A DNA stretch of 64,000 nt, from NCBI GenBank assembly GCA_963770995.1, contig CAVYRS010000001.1:4216001-4280000 (forward strand). The letters are read 5' to 3'. The position numbers were made by a program, and so were the translations under genes. The DNA comes from CAVSWN01 sp963770995. GTDB lineage: Bacteria > Acidobacteriota > Vicinamibacteria > Vicinamibacterales > CAVVIG01. The notes beneath the pieces are model-generated. The model saw nothing but the letters and a program-made list of their open reading frames with translations. It did not search any database and was not told the DNA's origin. Shown piece by piece: positions 56,798 to 64,000 of the stretch (its first letter is position 1; the number at the start of each line of letters is the position of its first letter).

Positions 56798-57955
56798 TCA
56801 CGTTCCCAGCAACCGCTCCAGTTCGTCCGGATGCACCGCTCGCGCGAGCGCGTCCTTGCGATCGATCAGGTCGCGCTTCACCAGCTCGGTCAGCGATTCT
56901 TCGAGCGTGAACGAGCCGTGCTTGCGCGTGATCGTGATCTCCTGATGCAGGTGCTGCAGCGCGTTCTTCCGCACGTGCTGCCGCGCGCCGTACCCGACGA
57001 TCAGCAACTCTGCTGCGGGAATCATCCCGCCGCCGATCCTCGGCATCAACGTTTGCGTCAGGACCGCGGCCAGCGCCATCGACAGCTCCTGCCGGATCGT
57101 GTTCTGCCGCTCGAGCGGAAACGAATCGGCGACACGCGCCACCGTCGTCGCGACGTCCGGCGTGTGCAGGCTCGAAAACACGAGGTGGCCTGTCTCTCCG
57201 GCCGTCACCGCAATCTGCATCGTCTCCGGATCCCGCATCTCGCCCACGACGATGATGTCGGGCGCCTGGCGAAGGGCGGCGCGGAGCGCGGTGGGGAAGT
57301 CCGGCGCATCGACGCCGACTTCCACCTGCTCGATGAGGCACTTGCGATGCTGATGCTCGTACTCGATGGGGTCTTCGATGGTGATGATGTGCCGCGCGTC
57401 GCGGTGGTTGATCTCGTTCACCAGCGCCGCGAGCGTTGTCGTCTTGCCGGATCCCGTCGGTCCGCCGACGAGCACCAGCCCGCGCGGCAGGCGCGTGAGC
57501 GAGTCGACGTGCGGCGGCAGGTTCAGCGTCGCCAACCGCGGCACGGTCGGCGGCAGGCGACGGATTGCGGCGGCGGCGCGCCCGCGCTCGTGATGCAGGT
57601 TGATGCGGAACCGTCCCAGGTCCGGCGTGCGGAACGACGAGTCGGCGATGCCGCGCTCCTGATACGCACGCCGCGCATGCGGCGCCAGCGCCGGCACGAC
57701 GGCTCTCGCGATCTCGTCGCCCTGCAGCGGCTCGTCGTCCAGCCGTACGACGACACCGTTGATGCGCAGCGAGGGGGGCGCAGCGGCGACGAGCAGCAGG
57801 TCGCTCGCGCCTTGCACGACCACCAGTTGGAGCCACCGGCGCAGGCGTTCCAGTTGCTCGGGATCGCCGGCCGGCTCGATCCGGACAGGATTGACCGCGG
57901 CGGGCGCCGCGTTCAGCTCGGTGACCAGCGCGTCGAGGTCGCGGGGATCAGACAC
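56798..57955 (-). CDS. PilT/PilU-like secretion ATPase
   Basis: 385 residues, intact. Order: an N-terminal domain with RLRRWLQLVVVQGASDLLLVAAAPPSLRINGVVVRL (the PilT-type entry domain), Walker A GGPTGSGKTTTLAAL, the Asp box IITIEDPIEYEHQHRKCLIEQ, Walker B region APDIIVVGEMRDPETM, the His box LVFSSLHTPD, and a C-terminal AELLIV..RQHVRKN. This is a retraction-type ATPase that would depolymerise type IV pili at the inner membrane. No pilin or PilB/C gene is adjacent, so it is probably an accessory copy. Confidence 0.9.
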   Translation of the reverse strand: MSDPRDLDALVTELNAAPAAVNPVRIEPAGDPEQLERLRRWLQLVVVQGASDLLLVAAAPPSLRINGVVVRLDDEPLQGDEIARAVVPALAPHARRAYQERGIADSSFRTPDLGRFRINLHHERGRAAAAIRRLPPTVPRLATLNLPPHVDSLTRLPRGLVLVGGPTGSGKTTTLAALVNEINHRDARHIITIEDPIEYEHQHRKCLIEQVEVGVDAPDFPTALRAALRQAPDIIVVGEMRDPETMQIAVTAGETGHLVFSSLHTPDVATTVARVADSFPLERQNTIRQELSMALAAVLTQTLMPRIGGGMIPAAELLIVGYGARQHVRKNALQHLHQEITITRKHGSFTLEESLTELVKRDLIDRKDALARAVHPDELERLLGT

Positions 57956-57956
57956 A

Positions 57957-58066
57957 GTCGTTCGTCGTTCGCAGTTCGTAGTTCGTCGTTCCGGTTCGTG
58001 GTTCGCGATTCGTGTTGCGTCGAACGTCGAACGCCGAACCCCGAACGTCGAACGTCGTTAGGGTCC
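57957..58066. repeat. TCGTTCG / CGAACGTCG inverted tandem arrays
   Basis: GTCGTTCGTCGTTCGCAGTT, CGTAGTTCGTCG and GGTTCGTGGTTCGCG face GTCGAACGTCGAACGCCGAA and CGAACGTCGAACG. It is the fourth location of the CGTTCG family, lying between two genes on the same strand. Confidence 0.9.
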
Positions 58067-58747
58067 TTAGCATCGAACCAGCGGTTCGTTGAGGAACCGG
58101 GCAAGCGGCGCCACATGGCGGAACACCGTGAGCAACGTCGCGTAGAACGTCGGGCTGCAGGCGGAAGCGGGCGGCAGCTCGCGGCCGGCCAGGAACTGGC
58201 GATACTTCAGGTACTCGGCCGCCGGGTGATCCTGGGGAAACCCGCGCGGTACGCGTTGCAGCTGTTCGCCCTCGAGCCGGCCGACATGCCGGCGAAATCC
58301 AGGCGACTCGACGAGCGAGCGCAGCCGTCCGACGTTGCCCGCGATGTGCTCGCGAACGGCCTGAAGCTGCTGCGTCTGCGGGGCATACATCCCGCCGCCC
58401 ATCCACACTTCGTCGGGAGAGACGTGAAAGTACAGGCCGGCGCCCTCGTGCTTCGCCAGGCCTCGCCACGGAAACACCGCCGCGATGTGGGTCTTGTACG
58501 GCGTTTTGTTCTCGGAGAATCTGGTGTCGCGGTAGATCCGGTAGATCGCCGTCTTCGGATCGACGACGATCTCCGGAGCCATCGCATGAAGGTCGCGCGC
58601 CAGACGCTCGACGATGGCGAGCATCGGCGCGCGAACCTGCGCGTCGAACTGTTCCTTGCGCGGCTGAAACCATTCGCGCCGGTTGTTGCGTTTCAGCGCG
58701 CGCAGGAACGCGATCGATTCGCGCGGCAAACAGGAGACTGCACCCAC
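58067..58747 (-). CDS. DUF2461 (TIGR02453) family protein
   Basis: 226 residues, intact. The family motif set is visible: FLRALKRNNRREWFQPRKEQFDAQV, YRIYRDTRFSENKTPYKTHIAAVF, AGLYFHVSPDEVWMGGGMYAPQ and GFPQDHPAAEYLKYRQFLAGREL. The biochemical role of the family is not established. It is followed by a repeat array and the PilT-like gene on the same strand and preceded by a DinB-family gene 3 bases away. Confidence 0.88.
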   Translation of the reverse strand: MGAVSCLPRESIAFLRALKRNNRREWFQPRKEQFDAQVRAPMLAIVERLARDLHAMAPEIVVDPKTAIYRIYRDTRFSENKTPYKTHIAAVFPWRGLAKHEGAGLYFHVSPDEVWMGGGMYAPQTQQLQAVREHIAGNVGRLRSLVESPGFRRHVGRLEGEQLQRVPRGFPQDHPAAEYLKYRQFLAGRELPPASACSPTFYATLLTVFRHVAPLARFLNEPLVRC

Positions 58748-58750
58748 CAG

Positions 58751-59305
58751 CTACCGCGCGGCTTGTGTCGCGGCGGCCTGCATCTGCGCCATCCGCTCCT
58801 GCATCTGGCGGGTCAGGTGCGGCACCTGGCCGATCATCCGCTGGATCGTCATGAGCTGGCCGCGGTGGTGCATCTCGTGTTCCTTGGCGCCGAGCAGCAT
58901 CTCGAAACGGGACTTCGTCGGCGGCGTCGCGCCCGGCGGCATTGTCACCGACTCGCCGAGAAACGATTCGGGCAGGCCTTCGAGAAAGGCGGCGAACTTG
59001 TCGCCCTCTGATGTCAGGAACGCGATCAGCTCCGCCTTGGTGCGGGGCTTGGTTTCTTCAGCCTGGAAATTCTGAAACATCTCGCCGAAGTTCACTGCCT
59101 TGAGGTCGGTGATCTTGTTGCTCTGGATGTGGTGCTGAATGCCCGAGGACATCGCGACGTGCGCGAGCGTGCGTGCGATCGTGCGGCATTCCGGCGCCGG
59201 CGAGAACCCGTACTGATCTTCCGGAATCTCCTCGGCGATCTTGATCGTGTTGCCGCGAACCGTGCGAAACGCGTCGGCCAGTTCCTTGCCACCGTAGTAC
59301 GTCAT
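58751..59305 (-). CDS. DinB-family protein
   Basis: 184 residues, intact. It is a DinB/YfiT-like four-helix bundle: CRTIARTLAHVAMSSG has the first metal His, and LLGAKEHEMHHRGQLMTI has the other two (HxxxHxxG-like), giving the three-His nickel or zinc site. Members act as thiol-dependent transferases or putative metal enzymes. The gap to the DUF2461 gene is 3 bases, so they are probably co-transcribed. Confidence 0.88.
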   Translation of the reverse strand: MTYYGGKELADAFRTVRGNTIKIAEEIPEDQYGFSPAPECRTIARTLAHVAMSSGIQHHIQSNKITDLKAVNFGEMFQNFQAEETKPRTKAELIAFLTSEGDKFAAFLEGLPESFLGESVTMPPGATPPTKSRFEMLLGAKEHEMHHRGQLMTIQRMIGQVPHLTRQMQERMAQMQAAATQAAR

Positions 59306-59321
59306 AGTGAACTCCTCATTG

Positions 59322-59404
59322 ATGGATTGAAGGATGGCAGAATTGCAGAATTGAATTGCTCAATTGCAATCCGACAATCCTGCAATCCAGCAATCCTGCA
59401 ATTC
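59322..59404. repeat. Inverted AATTGCAGAATTG / CAATCCTGCAATC repeat
   Basis: The left part (GGCAGAATTGCAGAATTGAA) and right part (CAATCCTGCAATCCAGCAAT, CCTGCAATTCAG) are inverted tandem units around TTGCTCAATTGCAA. The right arm overlaps the aldehyde dehydrogenase stop. Confidence 0.85.
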
Positions 59405-60863
59405 AGTACCACCCGATTGGCTGCTCCGACAGATTGATGTAAACCTGTTTCACCTGCAGGTATTCGTCGGCGCCCCACTTCCCGAGCTCGCGCCCGATGC
59501 CGCTCTGTTTGTAGCCGCCCCACGGCGCTTCGACGAAGGTCGGCTGCATGTGATTGACCCAGACGATGCCGGCGCGGAGCGCTTTGACGGCGCGCATCGC
59601 CCGGAAGATGTCGCGCGTCCAGACCGCGGCGGCGAGTCCGTAGTATGTATCATTCGCAATTCGCAGCGCCTCGCGCTCGTCGTCGAACGGGATGACGCTC
59701 GCCACGGGCCCGAAGATCTCCTCGCGCGCGATGCGAGCCGAGTTGTTCACGTCGGCGAAGATCGTGGGTTCGACGAAGTAGCCGCGATCGAAGTCGCCCC
59801 CGGTCAGGCGGCCGCCGCCCAGCGCCAGCCTGGCCTCGCGCTTCCCGATATCCTGATACTCGCGAACTCGATCGAACTGCTCGCGGCTGACGAGCGGCCC
59901 CATTTTCGTCGCTCTGTCAAGCGGCGACCCCACCGTGATCGTGCGCGCCTTGGCCACCATCGCGTCCACGAAGCGGTCGTAGATCGAGCGCTGCACCAGG
60001 ATCCGGCTGCCCGCGGAGCACACCTCGCCCTGGTTGATGAACACGCCGAACAGCGCGCCCTCGACCGCGGCTTCGAAATCCGCATCGGCGAAGAAAATGT
60101 TCGGCGACTTGCCGCCGAGCTCGAGCGAGATCTTCTTGAGCGTCCCGGCGGCGGCGCGCATGATCGTCCTGCCGACCTCGGCGCTGCCGGTGAAGGCAAT
60201 CTTGTCCACGCTCTCGTGTTCGACGATCGCCGCGCCGGTCTCACCGCCGCCGGTGACGATGTTGACGACGCCGGGAGGAAGGCCGGCGTCGGCGAAGCTC
60301 GAGGCCAGCGCCAGCACGGTGAGCGGCGTCTGTTCGGCCGGTTTCAGCACGGTGGTGCATCCCGCGCACAGTGCCGGCGCCAGTTTCCAGGACGCCATGA
60401 GCAGCGGGTAGTTCCACGGAATGATCTGGCCGGCGACGCCGATTGGCTCGCGGAGGGCGAGGCACATGGCGTTGTCGGGAACGGGAATCACGTCGCCGTG
60501 GATCTTCGTGGCCAGGCCGCCGTAATACTCGAAGCAGGTGGCGACGTCGGCAATGTCGAACTCGGCTTCGACAATCGGCTTGCCGCTGTTCCGCGTTTCG
60601 ATCTCGGCCAGCTCGGCGGCACGCGCGCGCACGATCTCCGCGAGCTTGAACAGCACGCGGCCGCGATCCTGCGCCGTCGCGTCTTTCCACGGTCCCTCGT
60701 CGAATGCCGCTCGTGCGGCGCGGACCGCGCGATTCACGTCCTCGGCATCGGCGGCCGGCACCCGGGCGATGACCTCCCCGGTCGCGGGATCGATCGCATC
60801 GAGCAGCGCCTGCGCGTGCGGCGCCACGAATTCGCCGTTGATGTAGAGCTGGTGGTTCTTCAC
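59403..60863 (-). CDS. Aldehyde dehydrogenase (betaine-aldehyde-dehydrogenase-like)
   Basis: 486 residues, intact, from GTG 60863 (KNHQLYINGEFV). Motifs: GQIIPWNYPLLMASWKLAPALCAGCTTVLKPAEQTPL, IAFTGSAEVGRTIM, catalytic Glu in LELGGKSPNI, catalytic Cys in NQGEVCSAGSR, and GVWVNHMQPTFVEAPWGGYKQSGIGRELG-like C-terminus. It fits the class that oxidises betaine aldehyde, aminobutyraldehydes and similar substrates with NAD(P). The exact substrate is open. The gene is read from a candidate promoter inside the hairpin upstream. Confidence 0.92.
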   Translation of the reverse strand: MKNHQLYINGEFVAPHAQALLDAIDPATGEVIARVPAADAEDVNRAVRAARAAFDEGPWKDATAQDRGRVLFKLAEIVRARAAELAEIETRNSGKPIVEAEFDIADVATCFEYYGGLATKIHGDVIPVPDNAMCLALREPIGVAGQIIPWNYPLLMASWKLAPALCAGCTTVLKPAEQTPLTVLALASSFADAGLPPGVVNIVTGGGETGAAIVEHESVDKIAFTGSAEVGRTIMRAAAGTLKKISLELGGKSPNIFFADADFEAAVEGALFGVFINQGEVCSAGSRILVQRSIYDRFVDAMVAKARTITVGSPLDRATKMGPLVSREQFDRVREYQDIGKREARLALGGGRLTGGDFDRGYFVEPTIFADVNNSARIAREEIFGPVASVIPFDDEREALRIANDTYYGLAAAVWTRDIFRAMRAVKALRAGIVWVNHMQPTFVEAPWGGYKQSGIGRELGKWGADEYLQVKQVYINLSEQPIGWY

Positions 60864-60869
60864 AGACGT

Positions 60870-60975
60870 GCCTGGGCGCCGAAGCGCGCAGCGCGAAGGC
60901 GGCAATCACTATATTGAGTCGCGCGAACCGTTGTAAAGTTGGCCGCCTTCGCGCTTCGCGCTTCGGCGCCCAGGC
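60870..60975. repeat. 34-bp near-perfect inverted repeat
   Basis: Arm 60870-60903 (GCCTGGGCGCCGAAGCGCGC...) pairs with arm 60942-60975 (...GCGCTTCGGCGCCCAGGC) at 33 of 34 positions, with a 38-base A/T-rich loop. It lies in the divergent region between the aldehyde dehydrogenase and the AstE-like hydrolase. Confidence 0.95.
60908..60937 (-). promoter_or_regulatory. Candidate sigma-70-type promoter for the aldehyde dehydrogenase, inside the hairpin loop
   Basis: On the minus strand TTTACA (60937-60932) is followed after 18 bases by TATAGT (60913-60908). Transcription would begin near 60901, within the left arm, and reach the GTG at 60863. Both hexamers lie wholly in the loop of the 34-bp inverted repeat. 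Confidence 0.5.
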
Positions 60976-61000
60976 CGCTCCAAGAAGGCGAACGCACCCA

Positions 61001-61114
61001 GTACGTGGGGTCCGGCTTTAGCCGGACCAGGAGCCGACGATGCATAGGACACTCACCGCAACTGGCGCGGCAATCGTTCTCATCGTAGGTCCGGCTAAAG
61101 CCGGATCCCACGTA
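61001..61114. repeat. REP pair (B, B) straddling a start codon
   Basis: GGTCCGGCTTTAGCCGGACC (61009-61028) and GGTCCGGCTAAAGCCGGATCC (61088-61107 plus one base), with outer GTACGTGGG and CCCACGTAC in inverted orientation. The ATG at 61040 lies between them; AGGAG directly follows the first palindrome. Confidence 0.92.
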
Positions 61115-62134
61115 CGAATTACTGACCCCGCCCAGAGCGGTCAGGACACGCGTGCGACATTCACGGTCGGCACGGCGACGGCTTCGCGAGGACAAACCGC
61201 TCGCGGCGCGATCAAGGTGCCGGCCGGCACGGACGCCGGCTACGACATCCCGGTTGCGGTGGTGCACGGCGCGCGGCCGGGTCCCGTGCTGGCGATCGTC
61301 GCCGGCTCGCACGGGACCGAATACGCGTCGATCGTTGCCGTGGCGCAGCTGATCGGCGCCGTCGATCCGACCCAAGTGGCCGGAACATTGATTCTGATCC
61401 CGCTCGTCAACGTCCCCTCGTTCGAGCGCGTCGTGCCACATCTCAACCCCGTCGACAACAAGAACATGAACCGCTTCTACCCAGGCACGCCGACGGGTTC
61501 GCAAACCGAGCGCGCGTCGCACGCGATCACGAAAGAAGTGATCGAGAAATGCGATCACCTGATCGATCTGCACGGCGGCGACATCGACGAGAGCCTGCGG
61601 CCGTACAGCTATTGGACCGTGACCGGCAACCAGGCGCAGGACGCTCGTTCCCGCGAGCTGGTGCTGGCCTTCGGGCTCGACCACATCATCATTTCGTCGG
61701 ATCGCCCGAAGGATCCCAACGCGTCGCGCTTTCTCGAGAACACGGCGTCAACCCGCGGCAAGCCATCGTTCACGGCCGAGGCCGGACACGCGGGCACGGT
61801 GGAGACAGACGACGTTGATGCGCTCGTCAGCGGATCCATGAACGTCATGCGCGCGCTCAAGATGCTGGCCGGTACGGTCAAGCCGGTGGAGCACCCCGTG
61901 TGGATCGAGCGAACTGTCACGATGGCCGCCGACGCCGGCGGGATGTTCTACCCGGCCGTCAAGCGCGGCACCTACGTGGACAAGGGCACGAAGGTCGGAC
62001 ATGTCACCGACTACCTCGGCACGGTGATCGCCGAAGCCCGCGCACCGGAAGCCGGCATCGTCACCTTCGTCCGCGCGGTGCCGTCGCTCCTGAAGGGCGA
62101 CACGATAGCCGCTGTGGGAGTTGTGAAAAGATGA
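61040..62134 (+). CDS. AstE/AspA-family zinc hydrolase with repeat-encoded leader
   Basis: 364 residues, intact. The N-terminus HRTLTATGAAIVLIVGPAKAGSHVRI acts as a signal peptide, but VGPAKAGSHVR is the translation of a REP palindrome, so the leader is partly repeat-made. Metal motifs: IVAGSHGTEYASI (HxxE) and HLIDLHGGDIDE, with KPSFTAEAGHAGTVE near the catalytic Glu. This is the succinylglutamate desuccinylase/aspartoacylase group, which removes acyl groups from N-acyl amino acids. The M20D enzyme at 33 kb has a related theme. The TSUP gene follows after 10 bases. Confidence 0.85.
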   Translation: MHRTLTATGAAIVLIVGPAKAGSHVRITDPAQSGQDTRATFTVGTATASRGQTARGAIKVPAGTDAGYDIPVAVVHGARPGPVLAIVAGSHGTEYASIVAVAQLIGAVDPTQVAGTLILIPLVNVPSFERVVPHLNPVDNKNMNRFYPGTPTGSQTERASHAITKEVIEKCDHLIDLHGGDIDESLRPYSYWTVTGNQAQDARSRELVLAFGLDHIIISSDRPKDPNASRFLENTASTRGKPSFTAEAGHAGTVETDDVDALVSGSMNVMRALKMLAGTVKPVEHPVWIERTVTMAADAGGMFYPAVKRGTYVDKGTKVGHVTDYLGTVIAEARAPEAGIVTFVRAVPSLLKGDTIAAVGVVKR

Positions 62135-62144
62135 CGTCTGGCCG

Positions 62145-62975
62145 ATGCCTGTAGTCACTCCCTTTCATGCGCTGATCATCTTCATTGCGGGAGTCATCGC
62201 CGGAGGAATGGGATCGCTGCTCGGCTTGGCGGGCGGTATTTTCCTCGTTCCCTTCCTCACCCTCGGTCTCAATTTTTCGTTTCCCGTCGCTGCCGCGATC
62301 AGCTTGACGACCGTGATCGCGACGTCGAGCTCGGTCTCGGCTGCGCGCAGCCGGGAACAGGTGATCAACCTTCGTCTTGGCATGCTGCTCGAGGTCGCCA
62401 CGGCCGGCGGCAGCCTGCTCGGCGGCATCACCGCGCAGCTCATCGATCCGGCCCATCTGCAGAAGCTGTTCGGCGTGACGATGGCGGCGATTGCCGCCAC
62501 GATGATGACGCGGTTGAACCGCCGGAACGTCATCCTCGATTCCACGGTCGACACCGGGGCCTTGGGCGGGCGCTATGTCGAGGAGGAAAGCGGAGGCGCC
62601 GTGGGCTACCGCGTCAAGCGGCTGCCGCTGGCGCTGGGCGCGTCGTTTGTCGCCGGCAACCTCTCGTCGCTGCTCGGGATTGGCGGCGGAGTGATCAAGG
62701 TTCCGGTGCTCAACGCCTGGTGCGGCGTGCCGCTCCGCGTGGCCGCCGCCACGAGCGCCTTCATGATCGGCGTGACCGCGACGCCGGGCGCGATCATCTA
62801 CTACGGCCGCGGCCAACTCGTGCCCGCCCTGGCGGCCGCCGCGGTGCTGGGCGTGCAGCTCGGTTCGTGGCGCGCGCTGCAGATGGCGTCGAGGGTGCCG
62901 GCCAAGTGGCTGAAGCTGCTGATGGCCGTCGTCCTCATCATCGTGGCGATCCTGATGTTCGCGAGGCCGCGATGA
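62145..62975 (+). CDS. TSUP (TauE/SafE) family membrane transporter
   Basis: 276 residues, intact. Two homologous halves each begin with the family motif: GGMGSLLGLAGGIFLVPFL and GNLSSLLGIGGGVIKVPVL. About eight helices, with a final LLMAVVLIIVAILMF. The family moves sulfite, sulfoacetate or other organic anions. The next gene overlaps its stop (ATGA) and is the DUF1634 partner that usually accompanies this transporter class. Confidence 0.92.
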   Translation: MPVVTPFHALIIFIAGVIAGGMGSLLGLAGGIFLVPFLTLGLNFSFPVAAAISLTTVIATSSSVSAARSREQVINLRLGMLLEVATAGGSLLGGITAQLIDPAHLQKLFGVTMAAIAATMMTRLNRRNVILDSTVDTGALGGRYVEEESGGAVGYRVKRLPLALGASFVAGNLSSLLGIGGGVIKVPVLNAWCGVPLRVAAATSAFMIGVTATPGAIIYYGRGQLVPALAAAAVLGVQLGSWRALQMASRVPAKWLKLLMAVVLIIVAILMFARPR

Positions 62976-63271
62976 TGCAGAGCCGCCTCGAGCGCGTCAT
63001 CGGCATCGTTTTGCGAACGGGCGTGATGGTCAGCACCGTGTGCCTCGGCGTAGGCCTGGTTCTGTCGTTACTCGGAACCGGCCCGAGCGCCCTCATCGTG
63101 CTCGACATTGGCGTGGTCGTCCTCCTGGCGACGCCCGTCGTGCGGGTGGTCGTGTCGATTGTCGAGTACGCCAGCGGGCGCGACTGGGCGTTCGTCGGGC
63201 TGACGGCGATCGTGCTGGTGGAGCTCGCCGCGAGCGCCGTCGCAGCGCTCATGTTCAACCGGCGACTGTGA
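62972..63271 (+). CDS. DUF1634 membrane protein
   Basis: 99 residues, intact. Three hydrophobic helices: VLRTGVMVSTVCLGVGLVLSLL, LIVLDIGVVVLLATPVVRVVVSIVEYA and AFVGLTAIVLVELAASAVAALMF. The IGVVVLLATPVVRVV block is the DUF1634 signature. Its ATG overlaps the transporter stop, so the two proteins are translationally coupled and probably form one transport unit. Confidence 0.9.
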   Translation: MMQSRLERVIGIVLRTGVMVSTVCLGVGLVLSLLGTGPSALIVLDIGVVVLLATPVVRVVVSIVEYASGRDWAFVGLTAIVLVELAASAVAALMFNRRL

Positions 63272-63622
63272 CGCGTGGATCTTCGGCGCAGTTCAACAAG
63301 AGTCCGTACTCAATCTCGGCACTGATTGGCCTTTCTTCGTTCGGAAAATTGCTGCGCGAGACACTTGTCAATAAAGAGCGCTTATAGACGCTTGTATACC
63401 GTCGAGCGAGGACGTCGAGTGGGAAACCTGCGGCTGCTAGATCGGGCCGATCGTCAGGACAATCGTCCTTGATGATGAGCGACTCCGTCGTTCGAGTGAT
63501 TCCGTGGCGAGCTACCCGCGGCCGGAATCGTAGAATTCGAGTCGACCACGCCGCAAGATTCAACCTGACGGCCGACGAAAGACAGCTAATCTTCGGGATT
63601 GATGACGACGCTAGACATCGCG
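63272..63622. other. Gap with no supported gene
   Basis: 351 bases between the DUF1634 gene and the response regulator. The part from 63290 to 63400 is more A/T-rich than its surroundings. A minus-strand open frame (63255-63563, 102 codons) has no family signature, uses rare codons for this genome and overlaps the DUF1634 end, so I do not call it. No clear repeat was found. Confidence 0.5.
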
Positions 63623-63988
63623 TCAGGGGTTTGCCGACTGCCGCCGGATGTTCTCGATCTCGCTCAAAAGCCTTCCGCTCTCGATCGGCTTCATGTGAAA
63701 TGACGCACCAATAGAGACGGCGTCTTTGCGCAAAGCGCGGTCGTCAAAGCCCGAGAGCACACACGCGGTCAGCTCGGGACGTTCGTATTTCGCGAGCAAC
63801 ACGAGCTGAAGGCCGTTGAACGCCCCCAGCCGCACGTCGGTTACGAGCACGTCCGGGCGTGTCGCCGCCAGATAGCACTTGGCGGGTTCAAAGTCCGCGA
63901 ATGCGACGACGTCGTGGCCGGCGTCGCTAAACCGTTGCTTCAACGAGTCTAAGAGTCGCTCATCATCGTCAACGATCACGACGTGCAT
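63623..63988 (-). CDS. Single-domain response regulator
   Basis: 121 residues, intact. It is a CheY-like receiver: VVIVDDDERLLDSL (acidic pair), LVTDVRLGAFNGLQLV (phospho-acceptor Asp), CVLSGFDDRALRKDAVSIGASFHMKPI (Ser/Thr switch position and conserved Lys). There is no output domain, so it would act by protein contact. The partner histidine kinase may lie just beyond the right edge of the window, upstream on the minus strand. Confidence 0.88.
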   Translation of the reverse strand: MHVVIVDDDERLLDSLKQRFSDAGHDVVAFADFEPAKCYLAATRPDVLVTDVRLGAFNGLQLVLLAKYERPELTACVLSGFDDRALRKDAVSIGASFHMKPIESGRLLSEIENIRRQSANP

Positions 63989-64000
63989 ATCGCCCTCGAG

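Noticed and set aside
63255..63563. Minus-strand 102-codon open frame
   Set aside because: No family resemblance, atypical codon use for this genome and overlap with the end of the DUF1634 gene.
1..64000. tRNA or rRNA genes
   Set aside because: No cloverleaf with a GTTCRANYC-type T-loop or conserved rRNA segment was found by eye; a covariance-model search would be decisive.

Overview
The window is high-GC bacterial chromosome. The gene set is chiefly secreted metallopeptidases and hydrolases, eukaryotic-type Ser/Thr kinases, a carboxypeptidase-regulatory-like repeat protein, a DUF1800/DUF1501 pair, MmgE/PrpD, DinB and TSUP transport. Together these suggest a soil-type Acidobacteriota member, most likely near Vicinamibacterales. 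That placement is inferred from gene content, because no rRNA or marker gene is present. No tRNA, rRNA or CRISPR array was seen.

Layout. 1-2.5 kb: 3' part of a secreted purple-acid-phosphatase-like protein. 2.6-9.8 kb: secreted alpha/beta hydrolase, M28 peptidase, DUF2569-like membrane protein, SixA, beta-barrel protein and PLP decarboxylase. 9.9-14.3 kb: membrane-fused kinase directly preceded by a DUF442-type phosphatase, then a glycine-zipper envelope protein. 14.5-22 kb: small secreted protein, M14 carboxypeptidase, then a tight run of ThiO-like oxidase, small protein, pterin dehydratase and PQQ/cytochrome dehydrogenase. 22-24 kb: MerR regulator, a lone BMC shell protein and a DSD1-type PLP enzyme. 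24-27 kb: DUF1501 and DUF1800. 27-35.6 kb: GNAT protein, repeat-domain protein, a MITE-like element, a second M14 peptidase, M20D hydrolase and HAD dehalogenase. 35.7-43.1 kb: MmgE/PrpD, a truncated regulator, two PYROXD2-like oxidoreductases separated by a repeat-caged four-helix-bundle gene, and an amidohydrolase. 43.2-45.2 kb: group II intron. 45.2-64 kb: GcvT-like protein, PruA, WD40-type kinase, beta-lactamase-family hydrolase, Rieske oxygenase, second kinase, APC permease, PilT-like ATPase, DUF2461, DinB, aldehyde dehydrogenase, AstE-like hydrolase, TSUP/DUF1634 pair and a response regulator.

Functionally the region fits a scavenger of peptides and amino acids: M14, M20D and M28 peptidases outside or in the periplasm, an APC permease, and PruA, GcvT-like, ThiO-like and DSD1-type catabolic enzymes, with several kinases as sensors.

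Two features cut across the whole window. First, many gaps hold inverted repeats whose arms are themselves short tandem repeats, and a separate paired-palindrome REP family invades coding sequence and is translated in frame. Second, many genes, above all in the first 34 kb, are broken by single-base indels that restore a good family match when removed. I treat these as probable consensus errors and give one entry per reconstructed gene.
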